From NCBI GenBank assembly GCA_004322425.1, contig SCVJ01000029.1, positions 1-35,132 of the forward strand: a stretch of DNA of 35,132 nt, read 5' to 3'. A program made the position numbers and the translations under genes. Source of the stretch: Chitinophagaceae bacterium (GTDB taxonomy: Bacteria > Bacteroidota > Bacteroidia > Chitinophagales > Chitinophagaceae). The notes beneath the pieces were generated by a model. It saw only the letters and a program-made list of their open reading frames with translations. It did no database searches and was not told where the DNA came from. Each line of letters opens with the position of its first letter. Positions within the stretch are counted from its first letter, which is position 1. Positions 1 through 8,627 of this stretch are shown one piece after another.

Positions 1-471
1 CAGAAAAAAACGCTTACTACACAAGTACCGTTTCAACCTGTTAAAGATTCGATTGCCAACTATTCAATTGATTTTTTTCCAAAAAAATTATTTAACGTGT
101 GGCCGATGGAAACAGCCGTAGGAGGAGGGCCTGTACTCGTTCAAAATAATGAAGTGAAAATAACCAATCTGGAAGAATTTAAATTTACAGGAAAAGCTAT
201 TCATGATAAACATCCCCGCACAGCAATTGGATATCTAAAAAAGAAAGAGTTGATTATTCTGGTCATTCAAGGAAGATTTCCATCAATTGCAGAAGGCGCA
301 ACACTTTTGCAAACTGCTCAAATTTTAAAAGAATTGGGATGCATCGAAGCCATGAATTTGGATGGTGGCGGAAGCAGTTGTTTGTTAATTAATGGTAAGG
401 GAACCATTCAACCTTCTGATAAAACAGGGCAAAGAGCTGTTCCTGCTGTTTTATTAATCAAACAAAACTAA
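1..471 (+). CDS. Phosphodiester glycosidase family protein (NAGPA domain), 5' end missing
   Basis: The reading frame is open from base 1, so this is the C-terminal 156 residues of a longer protein whose start lies outside the window; the in-frame ATG at 97 is internal. The visible part is the end of a NAGPA-type phosphodiester glycosidase domain, the family of the mammalian uncovering enzyme and of bacterial exopolysaccharide-related proteins. Seen in the sequence are the METAVGGGP segment, an HPRTAIGY segment and the hallmark NLDGGGSS motif, followed by a short terminal strand region. The family hydrolyses sugar-phosphodiester bonds, usually outside the cytoplasm, but the substrate here cannot be told and any signal peptide is off-window. 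Its stop overlaps the stop of the convergent ROK gene by 4 bases. Family assignment is firm; function is inferred. Confidence 0.85.
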   Translation, partial: QKKTLTTQVPFQPVKDSIANYSIDFFPKKLFNVWPMETAVGGGPVLVQNNEVKITNLEEFKFTGKAIHDKHPRTAIGYLKKKELIILVIQGRFPSIAEGATLLQTAQILKELGCIEAMNLDGGGSSCLLINGKGTIQPSDKTGQRAVPAVLLIKQN

Positions 472-1418
472 ACCAAAGCACTGGCACCTAAAATGGCTGC
501 ATCAGCTTCTTTTAATTGACTAAAAATCAAGGTTACTTTATTTTTAAATACTTTAATTAGATTTTCTTCCATTGACTTTTTTGTTGGATTCATAATTAAA
601 TCACCGGCTTTGGTGAGTCCTCCAAAAAGTACAATGGCTTCGGGAGAAGAAAACACTACAAAATTTGCAAAAGCTTCTCCCAAGATTTTTCCGGTAAACT
701 CAAAAATTTCGTTGGCAATTTTATCACCTTTCAAAGCGCACTCATAAACAGTTTGGCTGGTAATAGCGTTTGTTTTTAAAAAAGCACGCAACAAACTTTT
801 CCTTTTTGGATTTTGAGTAAGCAATTCAATTGCAGTATCTCGAACACCATTAGCAGAAGCATAAGATTCTAAACTACCTCTAATACCGGTGCCTGTATGA
901 AGTCTGCCACCGGGCCGAACCAACACATGTCCGAGCTCTCCGGCAAATCCATCATGACCTAATACTATTTTTCCATCAATCACAATTCCGCTTCCAACAC
1001 CTGTTCCCAATGTTATTGTGATGAAATTTTTAAACTTTTTTGCGCAGCCATACATCATTTCACCCATTGCAGCGGCATTGGCATCGTTGGTAAGTTTAGT
1101 GTGTATTTTAAATTTTTCAGAAATCATGTTTGCGATGGGAACTATTCCTTTCCACTTTAAATTGGCAGCATGTTCAATATTCCCGGAATAAAAATTTCCA
1201 TTGGGAGCTCCAATGCCAATTCCCCTAAAAGCTTTAGCTCCGCCATATTTCCGAATCATGGGTGACAATTTTTCACCGAGTGATTCTAAGAAGCCTTGAA
1301 TAGTATCGGTTTCATTGGTTAATATTCGATCTTGCACTAAAATTTTTCCATCACTATTAACAATTCCAAATTTTGTGTTGGTGCCACCAATATCAATTCC
1401 AATTGCAAATTCCTGCAT
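468..1418 (-). CDS. ROK family sugar kinase (glucokinase-like), zinc-site cysteines absent
   Basis: A 316-residue ROK protein, normal family length. The N-terminus carries the phosphate loop DIGGTNTKFG (9-18), then the catalytic NDAN (Asp112), the GTGVGSGIV loop (138-146) and AGELGH (Glu161, His164). The usual ROK zinc motif CxCGxxGCxE reads TGTGIRGSLE (175-184): all three cysteines are Thr, Thr and Ser, though His164 and the surrounding glycines stay. There is no DNA-binding N-terminal domain, so it is a kinase-type and not a repressor-type ROK. The ATG at 1418 is preferred to one ten codons upstream because family members begin just before the phosphate loop. It faces a sugar permease gene across a 146-base gap, suggesting coupled uptake and phosphorylation of a hexose. 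Exact substrate (glucose, GlcNAc, ManNAc or fructose) is unknown. Confidence 0.88.
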   Translation of the reverse strand: MQEFAIGIDIGGTNTKFGIVNSDGKILVQDRILTNETDTIQGFLESLGEKLSPMIRKYGGAKAFRGIGIGAPNGNFYSGNIEHAANLKWKGIVPIANMISEKFKIHTKLTNDANAAAMGEMMYGCAKKFKNFITITLGTGVGSGIVIDGKIVLGHDGFAGELGHVLVRPGGRLHTGTGIRGSLESYASANGVRDTAIELLTQNPKRKSLLRAFLKTNAITSQTVYECALKGDKIANEIFEFTGKILGEAFANFVVFSSPEAIVLFGGLTKAGDLIMNPTKKSMEENLIKVFKNKVTLIFSQLKEADAAILGASALV

Positions 1419-1564
1419 GTAACTATTTTTAATTTTGAAAGCCAGCAACAGTAGCTCCGAAATTACAACTTCAACTCGATAGATATTATAACAGAAAAGC
1501 CTTTATTAAAATACTTTGCCCTAATTACCAATTCTTCATTAAGTTCGGGAAACTTTTTATCATT

Positions 1565-2839
1565 ATGAGTACTTCAACAGTTGCATCTAACCACAGAAGA
1601 GATTTTATTTTACCACTTGTTATTATTGGCGCCTTATTTTTCATATTTGGATTCATAACCTGGGCCAACAGTCAGCTAATTCCTTATTTGAAAGTAGCAT
1701 GTGAACTTACTACTACACAATCTTTATATGTGACCTCTGCTTTCTTTGCGGCATATTTTATCATGGCACTACCATCTTCATTCATTCTAAAAAAAACTGG
1801 GTATAAAAAAGGAATGTCACTTGGCTTATTGGTGATGGCAATTGGTGCACTTCTTTTTATTCCAGCGGCACAGTCCCGTAGTTATCCAATATTCCTAGCT
1901 GGACTCTTTGTAATTGGTACCGGCCTTGCTTTATTACAAACCGCTTCCAATCCTTATGTAACGGTATTGGGACCGATAGAAAGCGCTGCGCAACGTATCA
2001 GTATCATGGGAATTTGTAATAAGGTAGCTGGCATATTGGCTGTTTTTGTATTAGGAGGAATTGTTTTGAAAGATGTAGATGCTTTTAATGCAAAACTGAT
2101 TGGGCTAACCGCTGATGCAAAAGCGGTGGAGTTGGATGCATTGGCTGCAAGAGTAATTAATCCCTATGTCACGATTGCAATAGTATTAACGATACTGGCG
2201 GTCATTATTTATTTTATAAACCTTCCTGAAATTCGGGAAGAGGAAGATACAATAGATACAGCACATCCAAAAGCACATTCCAGCATTTTTCAATTTCCTC
2301 ATTTGATATTGGGTGCATTAGCTATTTTCTTTTATGTAGGAGTAGAGGTAATTAGTTATGATACATTTGCCGGATTTGGGGAATCACTTGGATACCCGTT
2401 GGAACAGGCCTCAAAATTTGCATCATACACTGGTTATGGCTTATTACTGGGATATGTGCTCGGTATTATTTGTATTCCAAAAGTTATTTCACAACAAAAA
2501 GCATTGGTAGCTAGCACACTGCTAAGTATAGTACTTGTTTTATTTTCAATGTTTGTAGGAGGTGAACCAGCTATCGTTTGTTTTGCATTGCTTGGTTTTT
2601 CCAATGCAGTACTGTGGCCTGCCATCTGGCCTTTGGCTCTTGATGGATTGGGCAAATTCACAAAGATTGGTGCTGCATTATTAATAATGGGTATTGTTGG
2701 TGGCGCTGTGTTACCTCCATTATATGGGAAAGTATCTGAAATTATTGGCTCTAAACAAACAGGTTATATCCTCATGATACCCTGTTATTTGTTTATTCTT
2801 TATTATTCTGTTATTGGATATAAAGCGGGCAAAAAATAA
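1565..2839 (+). CDS. Sugar MFS transporter, FHS (fucose/glucose/galactose permease) family
   Basis: A 424-residue inner-membrane transporter with about 12 hydrophobic segments and a central hydrophilic stretch near 222-240. The N-terminal run GFITWANSQLIPYLK and the later TGLALLQTASNPYVT segment are typical of the FHS group (L-fucose:H+ symporter FucP and glucose/galactose GluP transporters of Bacteroidota). It would bring a monosaccharide into the cytoplasm by proton symport. The divergent ROK kinase upstream is the natural partner for phosphorylating the imported sugar; that pairing is inference from context. A weak promoter-like ATACTTTG lies at 1511-1518. The gene ends 14 bases from the stop of convergent argS. 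Family is clear; whether it carries glucose, galactose, fucose or an amino sugar is not. Confidence 0.88.
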   Translation: MSTSTVASNHRRDFILPLVIIGALFFIFGFITWANSQLIPYLKVACELTTTQSLYVTSAFFAAYFIMALPSSFILKKTGYKKGMSLGLLVMAIGALLFIPAAQSRSYPIFLAGLFVIGTGLALLQTASNPYVTVLGPIESAAQRISIMGICNKVAGILAVFVLGGIVLKDVDAFNAKLIGLTADAKAVELDALAARVINPYVTIAIVLTILAVIIYFINLPEIREEEDTIDTAHPKAHSSIFQFPHLILGALAIFFYVGVEVISYDTFAGFGESLGYPLEQASKFASYTGYGLLLGYVLGIICIPKVISQQKALVASTLLSIVLVLFSMFVGGEPAIVCFALLGFSNAVLWPAIWPLALDGLGKFTKIGAALLIMGIVGGAVLPPLYGKVSEIIGSKQTGYILMIPCYLFILYYSVIGYKAGKK

Positions 2840-2853
2840 TGTATTCCAAATTA

Positions 2854-4629
2854 TTACATTCTATCAGGAACTTTCATTCCCAATAAACTTGTAGCTGATG
2901 CAATAATATGTACAGTCATTTTACAAAGTTGAATTCGAAATTGTTTGTTACCCTCTGTTTCAGCATGCAGCACTGAATGCTCCGCATAAAAAGAATTAAA
3001 TAATTTGGCAACTTCAAAAGCGTAAATAGCCACCAAAGAAGGATTATGTTCTTTTGCTGCTTCTTCAAGAATTGTACCGTACTGTTCTAGTTTAATAATT
3101 AATTTTCTTTCTAATGGTAAAATTTCAGTGATGAGTAATTCAGATTCACTTTCCTCCACTTTACTTAGAATTGATTTAATTCTTGTATGAGTGTATTGTA
3201 CAAACGGTCCAGTAAATCCATGAAAATCGATGGACTCCTCAGGATTAAAAATCATTTTCTTTTTTGGATCAACGCGTAAAAGAAAAAACTTTAAAGCACC
3301 CAAGCTTATAGTGTTGTAAAGTTCCTTTAAGTTTTCAGCAGAAAGATCACTCACTTTTCCAATTTTATCAGTATGACTTGCTGCAATGGAAATCATTTCG
3401 TCAATTAAATCATCCGCATCCACAACGGTCCCTTCTCTACTTTTCATTCGGCCAGTTGGCAATTCTACCATTCCATAACTAAGATGGAAAATTCCATCGG
3501 CGCCTGGTAATTTAAGTTTTTGAGCAATCAGTTTTAAAACTTTAAAGTGATAATTCTGTTCATCGCCCACTACGTAAATACTTTCATCGGCACGATATTC
3601 TTCAAATTTTTGCTCGGCTAATCCAATATCCTGCGTTATGTAAACTGATGTCCCATCTTTCCGCATGACTATTTTTTTATCCAATCCATCGGAAGTAAGA
3701 TCAATCCAAACACTGCCATCTTCTATTTTATTGAAAACTCCACTAGCTATTCCTTTTTCTACAATCTTTTTACCGAGTAAATAAGTATCACTTTCGTAAT
3801 ATGTTTTATGAAAATCAGTGCCAATTCTTTTATAAGTAATCTCAAACCCGTCATAAACCCAAGAGTTCATCTTTTGCCATAAATTTATTACACCATCTTT
3901 TCCGGCTTCCCAATCAAGCAACATCTGCTGCGTAGCGAGCATAATTGGAGCTTCTTTTTCGGCATCCATTTTTTGCATTCCCTCCGCTACTAATTTTTGC
4001 ACTTGTATTTTATATTCATCATTAAATTTCACATAATAAGCACCCACAAAATGATCACCTTTCATATTGGCACTGCTTGGCGTTTCTCCTTTTGCAAAAA
4101 GCTGCCAAGCCACCATACTTTTACAGATATGAATTCCGCGATCATTAACAATACAAGTTTTTACAACTTCGTAGCCGTTAGCTTTTAGAATTTCTGCAAT
4201 GCTCCATCCTAAAAAATTATTTCGAAGATGTCCTAGATGAAGTGGTTTATTTGTGTTGGGTGAAGAATATTCCAACATTATTTTTTTTCCGTTTGAATTT
4301 TTCTTACCAAAATTGGAATCGGTACAATTTTTTTGCAAAAAATTAATCCAATACAAATCGTTTAATCGAAAATTTAAAAATCCACTAATTACATTATACG
4401 ATTTAAATAATTCTGGATGACTATTGATCATCAAGATCCCAATTTCATTTCCTAAAACCTCCGGAGATTTTTTTAGTGCCTTTATAAAGGGGAAAAGCAC
4501 CAACGTGTAATCACCCTCAAATTCAGGCTTAGTAGGAGTAATAAGTATATTTTTATTTTCAATTGAAAGTCCGGAAAATGATTCAATTGTTTCTTTTGCA
4601 ATTTTTTGTAATTGTTCCGCCGTGTTCAT
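2854..4629 (-). CDS. argS: Arginyl-tRNA synthetase
   Basis: Class I aminoacyl-tRNA synthetase charging tRNA-Arg in the cytoplasm. The 591-residue length matches bacterial ArgRS. The N-terminal region carries the additional Arg-N domain (about 1-90). The HIGH motif is HLGH (131-134) inside SPNTNKPLHLGHLRNN. The KMSKS position has the degenerate GRMKSREGTVV (393-403), as is usual in ArgRS. A C-terminal DALR anticodon-binding domain covers roughly the last 120 residues and ends in the typical LLGMKVPDRM. The gene is single, running away from the divergent GtrA gene, with a well-formed promoter upstream. The start ATG is the only sensible choice. Confidence 0.97.
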   Translation of the reverse strand: MNTAEQLQKIAKETIESFSGLSIENKNILITPTKPEFEGDYTLVLFPFIKALKKSPEVLGNEIGILMINSHPELFKSYNVISGFLNFRLNDLYWINFLQKNCTDSNFGKKNSNGKKIMLEYSSPNTNKPLHLGHLRNNFLGWSIAEILKANGYEVVKTCIVNDRGIHICKSMVAWQLFAKGETPSSANMKGDHFVGAYYVKFNDEYKIQVQKLVAEGMQKMDAEKEAPIMLATQQMLLDWEAGKDGVINLWQKMNSWVYDGFEITYKRIGTDFHKTYYESDTYLLGKKIVEKGIASGVFNKIEDGSVWIDLTSDGLDKKIVMRKDGTSVYITQDIGLAEQKFEEYRADESIYVVGDEQNYHFKVLKLIAQKLKLPGADGIFHLSYGMVELPTGRMKSREGTVVDADDLIDEMISIAASHTDKIGKVSDLSAENLKELYNTISLGALKFFLLRVDPKKKMIFNPEESIDFHGFTGPFVQYTHTRIKSILSKVEESESELLITEILPLERKLIIKLEQYGTILEEAAKEHNPSLVAIYAFEVAKLFNSFYAEHSVLHAETEGNKQFRIQLCKMTVHIIASATSLLGMKVPDRM

Positions 4630-4664
4630 TATTTGCTGTTGTTTTCAATGTTTTGCGACAATGA

Positions 4665-4698
4665 CAAAAATAGCTTTTTCTAACTAGCAATCTTCAAA
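4665..4698 (-). promoter_or_regulatory. Predicted argS promoter
   Basis: On the minus strand, TATTTTTG (4665-4672) is a perfect match to the Bacteroidota -7 element TAnnTTTG. A TTTG (4695-4698) lies 22 bases upstream of it, within the -33/-7 spacing known for Flavobacterium promoters. The -7 element is 35 bases from the argS ATG. Confidence 0.6.
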
Positions 4699-4701
4699 AC
4701 T

Positions 4702-4709
4702 TATCTTTG
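4702..4709 (+). promoter_or_regulatory. Predicted -7 element of the GtrA-family gene
   Basis: TATCTTTG matches TAnnTTTG exactly and ends only 6 bases before the ATG at 4716, so the mRNA would be leaderless or nearly so. No clear -33 TTG is visible. It rules out the in-frame TTG at 4707, which lies inside the element, as the start codon. Confidence 0.5.
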
Positions 4710-4715
4710 CACACG

Positions 4716-5216
4716 ATGAAAAGGCAAGTAGAAAATATTCAGAAAAGTTTACAAAACAGTATAGATTTTTTCTATCCTCCATTCAGCAATTGGATAAGTA
4801 AACAAAACTTTCGTTATGTCGCTTGCGGAGGATCGAATACACTAGCCGACATCGTTCTATATTTTTTGGCTTACAATCTTATTTTCAAAAAGCAAATTGT
4901 ATCACTCTATTTCATTGCAATTAGTCCACACATTGCCGCCTTTTTACTTGTTTTCCCAATAACATTTTTAACAGGATTTCTACTTTCACGATATATAGTT
5001 TTTCCCGAATCAGCAGAAAATAAAAAACGAATACAATTGGTTAAATATCTTTCAGTAGTATCCATTTGTATTTTACTGAACTATGGATTTTTAAAATTTT
5101 TTATTGAACAACTTCATTGGTGGCCACTGCCTTCTAAATTAGTAACAACCTTATTCGTGGTACTTTTTAGTTTTGGAGCCCAAAAAAAATTTGCGTTTAG
5201 AAAATCTGTCGCTTAA
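4716..5216 (+). CDS. GtrA family membrane protein
   Basis: A 166-residue protein with four predicted membrane segments after a roughly 30-residue polar N-terminus. GtrA hallmarks are visible: FRYVACGGSNTLADI before the first segment, FLLSRYIVF after the second pair, and the closing QKKFAFRK. Members are thought to move or hold polyprenyl-phosphate-linked sugars for cell-surface glycan modification; that role comes from the family, as no glycosyltransferase lies next to it here. The upstream in-frame TTG (4707) is rejected because it overlaps the -7 element, so the ATG at 4716 is used. The gene sits alone between argS (divergent) and dnaK. Confidence 0.85.
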   Translation: MKRQVENIQKSLQNSIDFFYPPFSNWISKQNFRYVACGGSNTLADIVLYFLAYNLIFKKQIVSLYFIAISPHIAAFLLVFPITFLTGFLLSRYIVFPESAENKKRIQLVKYLSVVSICILLNYGFLKFFIEQLHWWPLPSKLVTTLFVVLFSFGAQKKFAFRKSVA

Positions 5217-5259
5217 CTACGGTTTACTGCCAAAATTTCATTAAAGTTCCCGATGGCAT

Positions 5260-5267
5260 TATCCTTG
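5260..5267 (+). promoter_or_regulatory. Predicted -7 element of dnaK
   Basis: TATCCTTG differs from TAnnTTTG at one position and is 32 bases before the dnaK ATG. It lies within a 7-base direct repeat, GCATTAT, at 5257-5263 and 5267-5273, spaced about one helical turn. No CIRCE-type inverted repeat is visible. Confidence 0.4.
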
Positions 5268-5299
5268 CATTATGATACTGAAATAAAAAATCATAAAAA

Positions 5300-7207
5300 A
5301 TGGGAAAAATTATAGGAATAGATTTAGGAACCACCAATAGCTGTGTTTCCGTAATGGAAGGAGGAGAGCCGGTTGTTATTGCTAATGATGAAGGACGCCG
5401 TACAACTCCGTCAATTGTTGCTTTTCTTAAAAATGGTGAAAGAAAAGTAGGAGATCCTGCAAAAAGACAGTCAATAACAAACCCTCAAAACACTATCATG
5501 AGTGTTAAACGGTTTATGGGACGTCGGCATGATGAGGTAACAGAGGAAATTAGCCATTGGAGTTATAAAACTACAAAGGGTGACAATAATACCGTTCGTA
5601 TTGACATAGATGGCAGACATTATACACCTCAAGAAATTAGTGCGATGATTCTTCAAAAAATGAAGAAAACAGCTGAAGACTATTTGGGGCATGAAGTGAA
5701 CGAAGCCGTTATCACAGTTCCTGCCTATTTTAATGATGCACAGCGTCAAGCCACTAAAGAAGCGGGCGAAATTGCCGGGCTAAATGTTCGCAGAATTGTA
5801 AACGAACCAACTGCAGCTGCTTTAGCATATGGATTAGATAAAGGGAAACATGATCAAACTATAGCAGTATTTGATTTGGGTGGTGGTACGTTTGATATCT
5901 CAATCTTAGAATTAGGTGATGGTGTTTTTGAAGTAAAAAGTACAAATGGAGATACACATCTTGGTGGAGATGATTTTGATAAAGTAGTGATGGATTGGTT
6001 AGCGCTAGAATTCAAAAATGAAGAAGGAATAGATCTTCGTAAAGATCCAATGGCATTACAACGTTTAAAAGAAGCGTCTGAAAAAGCCAAAGTTGAACTC
6101 AGTTCTTCTTCTGAAACAGAAATCAATCTGCCATATATTACTGCTATTGATGGTGTTCCAAAACACTTAGTTAAGAAGTTGACAAAAGCCAAATTTGAAC
6201 AATTGTCCGATATTTTATTTGCACGCTGTTTAAAGCCTTGTGAACAAGCTTTAAAAGACGCAGGAATGAGTATATCTCAAATTGACGAAGTAATTCTAGT
6301 AGGCGGATCAACAAGAATTCCAAAAGTTCAAGAAATTGTAGAGAAATTTTTTGGTAAAAAACCTAATCGCAGTGTAAATCCTGATGAGGTTGTAGCTATT
6401 GGAGCAGCCATTCAAGGGGCAGTTTTAACAGGAGAAGTAAAGGATGTTCTATTGTTAGATGTTACACCGCTTTCTTTAGGAATTGAAACCTTAGGTGGCG
6501 TAATGACACATCTTATTCCTAGCAATACCACAATTCCTACTAAAAAATCTGAAGTTTTTTCTACAGCAGCGGATAATCAACCAGGGGTTCAAATCCATGT
6601 AATACAAGGAGAACGTGGAATGGCAAAGGATAATAAGAGTTTAGGAGTTTTTAATTTAGATGGAATTCCACCAGCTCCACGAGGTGTTCCGCAAATTGAA
6701 GTAATTTTTGATATCGATGCAAATGGTATTTTACATGTTACTGCAAAAGATAAAGGAACCGGTAAAGAACAAAAAATTCGTATTGAAGCTGGAAGTGGAT
6801 TGACGAAAGAAGAAATTGAGAAAATGAAGAATGATGCCAAAGTAAATGAAGAAGGTGATAAACTTGAAAAAGAAAAAGTGGAAAAATTTAACGCAGCTGA
6901 TAGTTTAATATTTCAAACAGAAAAACAGTTAAAGGAATTTGGAGAAAAAATACCTGCTGAAAAGAAAGTTGTTATTGAAACCGCCGTTGCAAAATTGAAA
7001 GAAGCGCATAAGTCTCAAGATCTTGCAGCAATCGACGCTGCTATGACTGAATTAAATACAGCGTGGACAGCCGCAAGCCAGGATATGTACAATGCTACTA
7101 ATCAAGCTGGACAAGCACAAGCAGATCCAACTAACGGTCAAGAACAAAAAACGGAATCAACTAGTACAGATAATGTACAAGATGTTCCCTTTGAAGAAGT
7201 AAAATAA
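5300..7207 (+). CDS. dnaK: Molecular chaperone DnaK (Hsp70)
   Basis: ATP-dependent Hsp70 that binds unfolded segments of client proteins in the cytoplasm with DnaJ and GrpE. The 635 residues are a full-length DnaK: ATPase phosphate loops IDLGTTNS (7-14) and FDLGGGTFD (191-199), the adenosine-binding LVGGSTRIP segment, the linker [13 protein letters not shown] (about 385-400), the substrate-binding beta domain, the helical lid, a Gln-rich low-complexity stretch and the terminal DVPFEEVK. dnaJ and grpE are not in the window, so dnaK is unlinked to its partners here. It is followed by a strong terminator and is probably monocistronic. Confidence 0.98.
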   Translation: MGKIIGIDLGTTNSCVSVMEGGEPVVIANDEGRRTTPSIVAFLKNGERKVGDPAKRQSITNPQNTIMSVKRFMGRRHDEVTEEISHWSYKTTKGDNNTVRIDIDGRHYTPQEISAMILQKMKKTAEDYLGHEVNEAVITVPAYFNDAQRQATKEAGEIAGLNVRRIVNEPTAAALAYGLDKGKHDQTIAVFDLGGGTFDISILELGDGVFEVKSTNGDTHLGGDDFDKVVMDWLALEFKNEEGIDLRKDPMALQRLKEASEKAKVELSSSSETEINLPYITAIDGVPKHLVKKLTKAKFEQLSDILFARCLKPCEQALKDAGMSISQIDEVILVGGSTRIPKVQEIVEKFFGKKPNRSVNPDEVVAIGAAIQGAVLTGEVKDVLLLDVTPLSLGIETLGGVMTHLIPSNTTIPTKKSEVFSTAADNQPGVQIHVIQGERGMAKDNKSLGVFNLDGIPPAPRGVPQIEVIFDIDANGILHVTAKDKGTGKEQKIRIEAGSGLTKEEIEKMKNDAKVNEEGDKLEKEKVEKFNAADSLIFQTEKQLKEFGEKIPAEKKVVIETAVAKLKEAHKSQDLAAIDAAMTELNTAWTAASQDMYNATNQAGQAQADPTNGQEQKTESTSTDNVQDVPFEEVK

Positions 7208-7230
7208 TAAAACCGGTTTAGTAAAATGAC

Positions 7231-7257
7231 AAATCCACCAATAAGGTGGATTTTTTT
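7231..7257 (+). terminator. Intrinsic terminator after dnaK
   Basis: Perfect 9-base-pair stem AAATCCACC (7231-7239) with GGTGGATTT (7245-7253), five-base loop AATAA, followed by more T residues. It begins 23 bases after the dnaK stop. Its U-tract favours the plus strand; the small minus-strand gene at 7278-7433 also ends just before it and could use it in reverse because of the A run. Confidence 0.85.
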
Positions 7258-7277
7258 ATTCAAAGAAGTTATTCTGC

Positions 7278-7433
7278 TTACATAATTTTCATTGCTTTCA
7301 CAAAAAAAGTAGTTACAAAAGGTAGCATAAGTGTTAGCCATTCGTTATGGGAATAAATCATCCAACCTAAAATTAAGGTTGAAACAAAAAATCCTAACCA
7401 ATATAATTTGTTTTTTTGTGGTTCCTGCATCAT
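7278..7433 (-). CDS. Small hydrophobic membrane protein, 51 residues, unrecognised
   Basis: Not recognised. The minus strand has an ATG ATG start (7433 or 7430) and encodes 51 residues. The product begins MMQEPQKNK, then a hydrophobic segment of about 17-18 residues (YWLGFFVSTLILGWMIY, about 11-27), a short polar SHNEW turn, a second hydrophobic segment (LTLMLPFVTTFFV, about 33-45), and a basic KAMKIM end. That shape suggests a two-span inner-membrane protein with both ends on the same side. Support for it being real: a perfect TAnnTTTG element 20 bases upstream, no longer competing gene on either strand, and placement so that the dnaK terminator serves both genes. No function can be assigned. 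Comparative data would settle whether it is conserved. Confidence 0.6.
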   Translation of the reverse strand: MMQEPQKNKLYWLGFFVSTLILGWMIYSHNEWLTLMLPFVTTFFVKAMKIM

Positions 7434-7453
7434 ACCAAAGCCATTTTTATTGC

Positions 7454-7461
7454 CAAAGCTA
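7454..7461 (-). promoter_or_regulatory. Predicted -7 element of the small membrane protein gene
   Basis: On the minus strand this reads TAGCTTTG, an exact TAnnTTTG match, 20 bases upstream of the first ATG (7433). A TTG occurs 14 bases further upstream (7476-7478), closer than the usual 17-23. Confidence 0.5.
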
Positions 7462-7560
7462 ACTGTCTACTTTAGCAAGGCATTTATTTTTAAAAACGTA
7501 GACGGGTGCAAAATTAAGGGACTATGAAATAGGATGCAATTTTATCTGCAATTTTGTAGT

Positions 7561-8586
7561 ATGAAAATAAGCAGTTTTAAATTTGATTTGCCATTTCAAT
7601 ATCCCTTTACAATTTCAAAAGCTTCTAAAAAAAGCCAACCCACTTTTGTTGTGGAATTGGATTATTTCGGAACAAAAGGGTACGGCGAAGCACCGGCCAT
7701 TAGTTATTATAATATTACCGTAGAACAAATGATGGAAGATCTTGAAGAAAAAAAAGAAATAGTTGAAAAATTTTCTTTTACTGATCCAGAACGATTTTGG
7801 CATTTTTTGCATCATCTTTTTCCAAAAAATCCATTTTTAGTTTGTGCTTTGGATATGGCTGGTTGGGATCTTCATGCAAAAAGAAAAGGGAAAAAAATAA
7901 CTGAATTATGGAAATTAGATGTTAACAAGAACGCACTTACAGATTATACAATTGGAATTGACAGCATTGAAACAATGTTGGATAAAATCAAATCTAAACC
8001 TTGGCCTATTTACAAAATCAAAGTAGGATTTGAAAATGATATTGAAATTTTAAAAGCAATCAGAAAAAATACTGATTCACTGCTTCGTGTTGATGCTAAT
8101 GGTGGATGGACTTTGGATGAAGCATTAGAAAAAATCCCATTACTGACTGAAATGGGGATTGAACTTATTGAACAACCACTTGAAAAAAATAATTGGGATG
8201 GAATGAAAATTCTTTTTGAAACTTCCGCAATTCCATTAATAGCTGATGAAAGTTGTGTTTTTGAAAAAGATTTGGAAAAATGTGTAACCCATTTTCATGG
8301 AATAAATATTAAACTTACAAAATGTAGTGGGATGACACCTGCTAGACAAATGATTTTTATAGCAAGAAAATTAGGATTAAAAGTAATGATGGGATGTATG
8401 AATGAAAGTACAATCGGATCTGCAGCTATTGCCCAGTTTCTTCCATTGGTCGACTTCGTTGATATGGATGGACCTTTATTATTAGCTAAGGATTTAGCAT
8501 CTGGAATTAGTTACAATTGCGGCAAAGTGGAAGTTGCAAATCTGCCAGGACTCGGTATCTCACCCTTTTCAGAAATGTTTCAATAA
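7561..8586 (+). CDS. Dipeptide epimerase (L-Ala-D/L-Glu epimerase-like), enolase superfamily
   Basis: A 341-residue muconate-lactonizing subgroup enolase. It shows the KxK pair YKIKVGF (Lys152, Lys154), three metal ligands in LRVDANGGW (Asp178), ELIEQPL (Glu204) and ADES (Asp229), and the distal lysine segment NIKLTK (Lys251/254). The DMDGP motif (301-303 DxD), typical of dipeptide epimerases, binds the substrate amino group. The usual role is epimerising L-Ala-D-Glu released from peptidoglycan peptides so they can be degraded; other dipeptides are possible. The start is taken at the ATG at 7561, since family members begin MKI.. just before the first strand; an ATG nine codons upstream (7534) is less likely. 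A poor promoter-like CAATTTTG (7549-7556) sits just before the chosen start. Confidence 0.85.
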   Translation: MKISSFKFDLPFQYPFTISKASKKSQPTFVVELDYFGTKGYGEAPAISYYNITVEQMMEDLEEKKEIVEKFSFTDPERFWHFLHHLFPKNPFLVCALDMAGWDLHAKRKGKKITELWKLDVNKNALTDYTIGIDSIETMLDKIKSKPWPIYKIKVGFENDIEILKAIRKNTDSLLRVDANGGWTLDEALEKIPLLTEMGIELIEQPLEKNNWDGMKILFETSAIPLIADESCVFEKDLEKCVTHFHGINIKLTKCSGMTPARQMIFIARKLGLKVMMGCMNESTIGSAAIAQFLPLVDFVDMDGPLLLAKDLASGISYNCGKVEVANLPGLGISPFSEMFQ

Positions 8587-8604
8587 TCTTTTTAGTGTTA
8601 AACA

Positions 8605-8612
8605 TAATTTTG
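8605..8612 (+). promoter_or_regulatory. Predicted -7 element before the UbiD-family gene
   Basis: TAATTTTG matches TAnnTTTG exactly in the 41-base gap, 15 bases before the ATG at 8628. It suggests the decarboxylase gene can be transcribed separately from the epimerase gene. No good -33 TTG is seen. Confidence 0.45.
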
Positions 8613-8627
8613 TAAAATAGATTTTAT

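Noticed and set aside
5854-6192. 112-codon open frame antisense to dnaK
   Set aside because: Embedded in the ATPase domain of dnaK, no promoter element or recognisable family; a shadow of the real gene.
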